From NCBI GenBank assembly GCA_902362775.1, contig CABIXV010000001.1, positions 1 through 64,000 of the forward strand: a stretch of 64,000 nt of DNA, given 5' to 3'. The notes beneath the pieces are model-generated. The model was not told the DNA's origin. It did not search any database and was given only the letters and a program-made list of their open reading frames with translations. Position 1 is the first letter of the stretch, and each line of letters starts with the position of its first letter. The translations under genes and the position numbers were made by a program. Below are positions 61,744 to 64,000 of this stretch, piece by piece. Origin of the DNA: Clostridiales bacterium (GTDB taxonomy: Bacteria > Bacillota > Clostridia > Oscillospirales > Oscillospiraceae).

Positions 61744-62175
61744 TTACATATGGGCAGCGGGCTGCTCCACGTTCAGGACAGTAAGTCTTTTGATGATATT
61801 TTGGCGGGTCACAATGCCCACAAAAGCGCCTCGGTCGTCCACCACGGGGATAAAGCTCTGGCGCAGAGCGCGCTCCACCAGTTCCTCCAGGGCCACATCG
61901 ATGCGTACCGCCGGATTGAAGCCGGGGCGGATTACCCTGCGGAGGGGCTGCTTCTCCTGAGTTTGGATATCCCCGCTCCCCTGGTCCAACAGGCACCAGA
62001 GGAAATCCCCCTCGCTGACTGTACCCACATAGCTCCCATCCTTGGCCAGCACTGGGATAGCGGTATAGCCGTGGAAACGGAGCTTCTCCAGCCCCTGGCG
62101 GATGGTCCAGTCCTCATAGAGCCAGGCCACGTTTGTCTTTGGTGTCAGCAGAGATATCACATTCAATACTCTCAA
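61744..62175 (-). CDS. CBS-domain protein
   Basis: 143 residues; start uncertain, with TTG codons at 62175 and 62166 and a GTG at 62160 near a modest AAAGGA site. Two CBS motifs: LTPKTNVAWLYEDWTIRQGLEKLRFHGYTAIPVLAKDGSYVGTVSEGDFL and the second ending FIPVVDDRGAFVGIVTRQNII. Stand-alone tandem CBS pairs bind adenine nucleotides and act as energy sensors for partner proteins. No partner is adjacent except the ABC ATPase upstream on the same strand. Confidence 0.88.
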   Translation of the reverse strand: MRVLNVISLLTPKTNVAWLYEDWTIRQGLEKLRFHGYTAIPVLAKDGSYVGTVSEGDFLWCLLDQGSGDIQTQEKQPLRRVIRPGFNPAVRIDVALEELVERALRQSFIPVVDDRGAFVGIVTRQNIIKRLTVLNVEQPAAHM

Positions 62176-62267
62176 TCCTTTCCGGCGGGGAGGCCCCCTA
62201 TATCTCTATGGACAGGATAGCACAGATTGAGGCAAAAGTCTGTAAAAAAACTGTGAAATCTGCCCTC

Positions 62268-63053
62268 TCAGGAGAGCAAAATACGGTCGTTGTCCAGGCC
62301 CCTGCCCACCCCTGCCTTGAAGCGTGCCAGCAGGTCAGACACTGTCATTCCCTTCCGCTCCTCCCCCTGGATGTCCAGCACGACGCGGCCGGAGTCCATC
62401 ATCAGGGTACGATTGCCCAGCTCCAGTGCCTGCTGCATATTGTGGGTGACCATCAGGGTGGTGATCCTGTTTTCCGCCACCACCTCCCGTGTGATCTTCA
62501 ACACCTTCTCCGCCGTGGCAGGATCCAGGGCGGCGGTGTGCTCATCCAATAAGAGAAGCCATGGCGGATTCATGGTAGCCATGAGCAGGGTCAGGGCCTG
62601 GCGCTGTCCGCCGGACAACAGCCCCACCGGCTGCTTGATTCGGTCCTCCAATCCCATATCCAGCAGAGCCAGCTGGTCCCGGAATCGCTGTTTGTCCTTC
62701 TGTGTCAGGGGGGCGAACCAGCCGCCGCTCCCGGCGGCCAGGGTCAGGTTTTCTTCAATCGTCATGTGGGGCGCAGTCCCCCGCATGGGGTCCTGGAACA
62801 GCCGTCCAATATGCTTGGATCGCTTGTGCTCGGCCATAAAAGTGATATCCTGGCCGTCCACGAGGATGCAGCCGCTATCCACGAGAAAACTGCCGGCGAT
62901 GGCGTTAAACAGGGTGGACTTTCCCGCCCCGTTGGAGCCTACGATGGTGACGAAGTCTCCCCGCTCCAGGTGGAGGTCCACCTGGTCTAAGGCCTTCTTC
63001 TCATTCAGCGTTCCTGGATTGAAGGTCTTGGAGATGTGGTCCAGCTTCAGCAT
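62268..63053 (-). CDS. ABC transporter ATP-binding protein (tryptophan/tyrosine-type import cluster)
   Basis: 261 residues. Walker A VGSNGAGKSTLFN (39-47), signature LLSGGQRQALTLL and Walker B LLLLDEHTAALD are intact. The neighbouring permease and this ATPase resemble the TrpX-type ABC importers found upstream of aromatic amino-acid genes in Firmicutes, in which the binding protein of the ABC_sub_bind type precedes the permease. That binding protein would lie beyond 64 kb. The gene overlaps the permease by 7 bases. Confidence 0.88.
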   Translation of the reverse strand: MLKLDHISKTFNPGTLNEKKALDQVDLHLERGDFVTIVGSNGAGKSTLFNAIAGSFLVDSGCILVDGQDITFMAEHKRSKHIGRLFQDPMRGTAPHMTIEENLTLAAGSGGWFAPLTQKDKQRFRDQLALLDMGLEDRIKQPVGLLSGGQRQALTLLMATMNPPWLLLLDEHTAALDPATAEKVLKITREVVAENRITTLMVTHNMQQALELGNRTLMMDSGRVVLDIQGEERKGMTVSDLLARFKAGVGRGLDNDRILLS

Positions 63054-63988
63054 TTGACTCCGCCCCCTCTCTTTCTGGCGGCCAGCTTCTGCCGCTGCAG
63101 CGCGATCAGCTTTCTTCCCTGTGGGGCGGCGATGGCCACGGCCACAATCAGGGCAGACACCAGCTTGAAGCCCTCGGTAGGCACGATGCTGGTACTGATA
63201 GCGACGGCGATGATGATGCGGTACAGACAGGCCCCCAGAATGACTCCGAACACCCGGCGGGGAATGGAGCCCCGGCCCATTAAGCTTTCCCCGATGATCA
63301 GGGAGGCCAGGGCAACTGTCACCATTCCGGTACCCAAATTGATGTCACAGCTCTTGTTTAGAAGTCCAATCAGGCAGCCCGCCAGCCCTGTGAGGGAATT
63401 GGACAGACACAGTCCCACAGTAATGGTAAAGGAGGGGTTGATGGAGGAAGCCCGGACCATGTCCGCGTTGTCCCCTGTGGCCCGGATAGACAGGCCCAGC
63501 CGGGTGCGGAAAAAAAAGACTACCAACAGGGCGGCCACCAGAAGGATCACCGCCAGCACCACCAGCTCATGCCACTTAGCCCACCACTCCCAGGGAAAAA
63601 GCTCCTTGCACAGCGTAAATAGGGAATCACTGCCGTAGATAGACAGGTTGGAGGACCAGCCCATCACCGCCAGGTTGACGGTGTAAAGCCCTGTGTTGAC
63701 GATGATGCCGGCCAGGATGCTCTCCACCCCAAGCTTGGTCTGGAGAAAGGCGGTGACAAAGCCGGAGCAGGCTCCAGCCAGCATGGCGGCGGGCAGGGCC
63801 AGCAGGGGATGCCCGGCCAAAGTGACAGTTGCCCCTACGGCAAACCCCAGAGTATAGCAGCCATCTGTGGACAGGTCGGCAATATTAAGAATCGAGAAGC
63901 TAATGAACAGGGCCATGGCCACCAGGGAGTAAATCGCCCCCACCTCTAGTGCAGTCTGGAGGGCTGGCAGGGATAAAATAGCGGGCAC
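63047..63988 (-). CDS. ABC transporter permease (branched-chain-amino-acid-type fold)
   Basis: 313 residues from GTG 63988, GGAGG 7 bases upstream. Eight or nine membrane segments in the LivH/BPD_transp_2 pattern (LQTALEVGAIYSLVAMALFISFSILNIADLSTDG, then the EAA-like RATGDNADMVRASSINPSFTITVGLCLSNSL). It forms the channel for the ATPase downstream. Proposed substrate class aromatic amino acids or similar, from similarity of the cluster layout to TrpX systems; sugar import is less likely. The binding protein should lie just outside the window. Confidence 0.85.
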   Translation of the reverse strand: MPAILSLPALQTALEVGAIYSLVAMALFISFSILNIADLSTDGCYTLGFAVGATVTLAGHPLLALPAAMLAGACSGFVTAFLQTKLGVESILAGIIVNTGLYTVNLAVMGWSSNLSIYGSDSLFTLCKELFPWEWWAKWHELVVLAVILLVAALLVVFFFRTRLGLSIRATGDNADMVRASSINPSFTITVGLCLSNSLTGLAGCLIGLLNKSCDINLGTGMVTVALASLIIGESLMGRGSIPRRVFGVILGACLYRIIIAVAISTSIVPTEGFKLVSALIVAVAIAAPQGRKLIALQRQKLAARKRGGGVKC

Positions 63989-64000
63989 AGGGATTCCTCC

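Overview
The window looks like a chromosomal segment of a GC-rich (roughly 58-60%) anaerobic Firmicute of the Oscillospiraceae/Flavonifractor type. The grounds are strong AGGAGG ribosome sites, frequent GTG/TTG starts, near-consensus TTGACA-17-TATAAT promoters, a T-box leader, the dgt-dnaG-rpoD order, a TrmFO-type tRNA methyltransferase, an FtsEX/PcsB-like cluster, Sel1 and ferredoxin-type aldo-keto reductase proteins, and a signal-peptide surface protein of the beta-helix type. This placement rests on gene content and style; no rRNA or tRNA gene is present.

Layout. 1-4.5 kb: a truncated surface beta-helix protein and a peptidoglycan amidase (both minus). 4.5-10.4 kb: an NhaC-type antiporter, then dgt-dnaG-rpoD. 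10.4-14.2 kb: an AT-rich orphan gene, a promoter-to-terminator structured RNA region, and a 26-repeat Sel1 protein. 14.2-21.9 kb (minus): XRE regulator-plsX, acpP, rnc; then dprA, topA, trmFO. 22-26 kb: an MFS carrier (plus), then trkH-trkA-rRNA methyltransferase (minus). 26-34.4 kb: greA-lysS, a T-box-controlled ycxB-like/valS unit, a second AT-rich cassette, and coaX. 34.5-44.8 kb: ftsE-ftsX-microprotein-M23 hydrolase, a PucR/CdaR-type regulator, rsuA-type synthase, a DUF4830 protein, an MscS channel, a MATE exporter behind a riboswitch-like leader, mreB, and an RHH gene overlapping comF. 45.4-46.6 kb: coaBC.

47.2-58.5 kb is the main accessory locus. A LacI-type regulator is divergent from a nine-gene run: an alkaline-phosphatase-superfamily hydrolase, a 3-hydroxyisobutyrate-dehydrogenase-family enzyme, a divergent LarA-like (DUF2088) protein, a lipoprotein binding protein, two SsuC/TauC-type permeases, two ATPases (one with a broken ABC signature), and a TauE/SafE-type (TSUP) transporter. 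A perfect 12-bp palindrome sits between the divergent promoters. The set reads as uptake of a small organic anion, hydrolysis of an ester or related bond, hydroxyacid conversion, and export of an anion. The substrate cannot be read from sequence.

58.8-64 kb: an MGMT-family protein, an aldo-keto reductase with two Fe-S motifs, an ECF sigma/membrane protein pair, a CBS protein, and the ATPase and permease of an ABC importer cut by the window edge. Most six-frame ORFs in the high-GC genes are shadows and are omitted. Starts were moved inward where a clear Shine-Dalgarno supports it.
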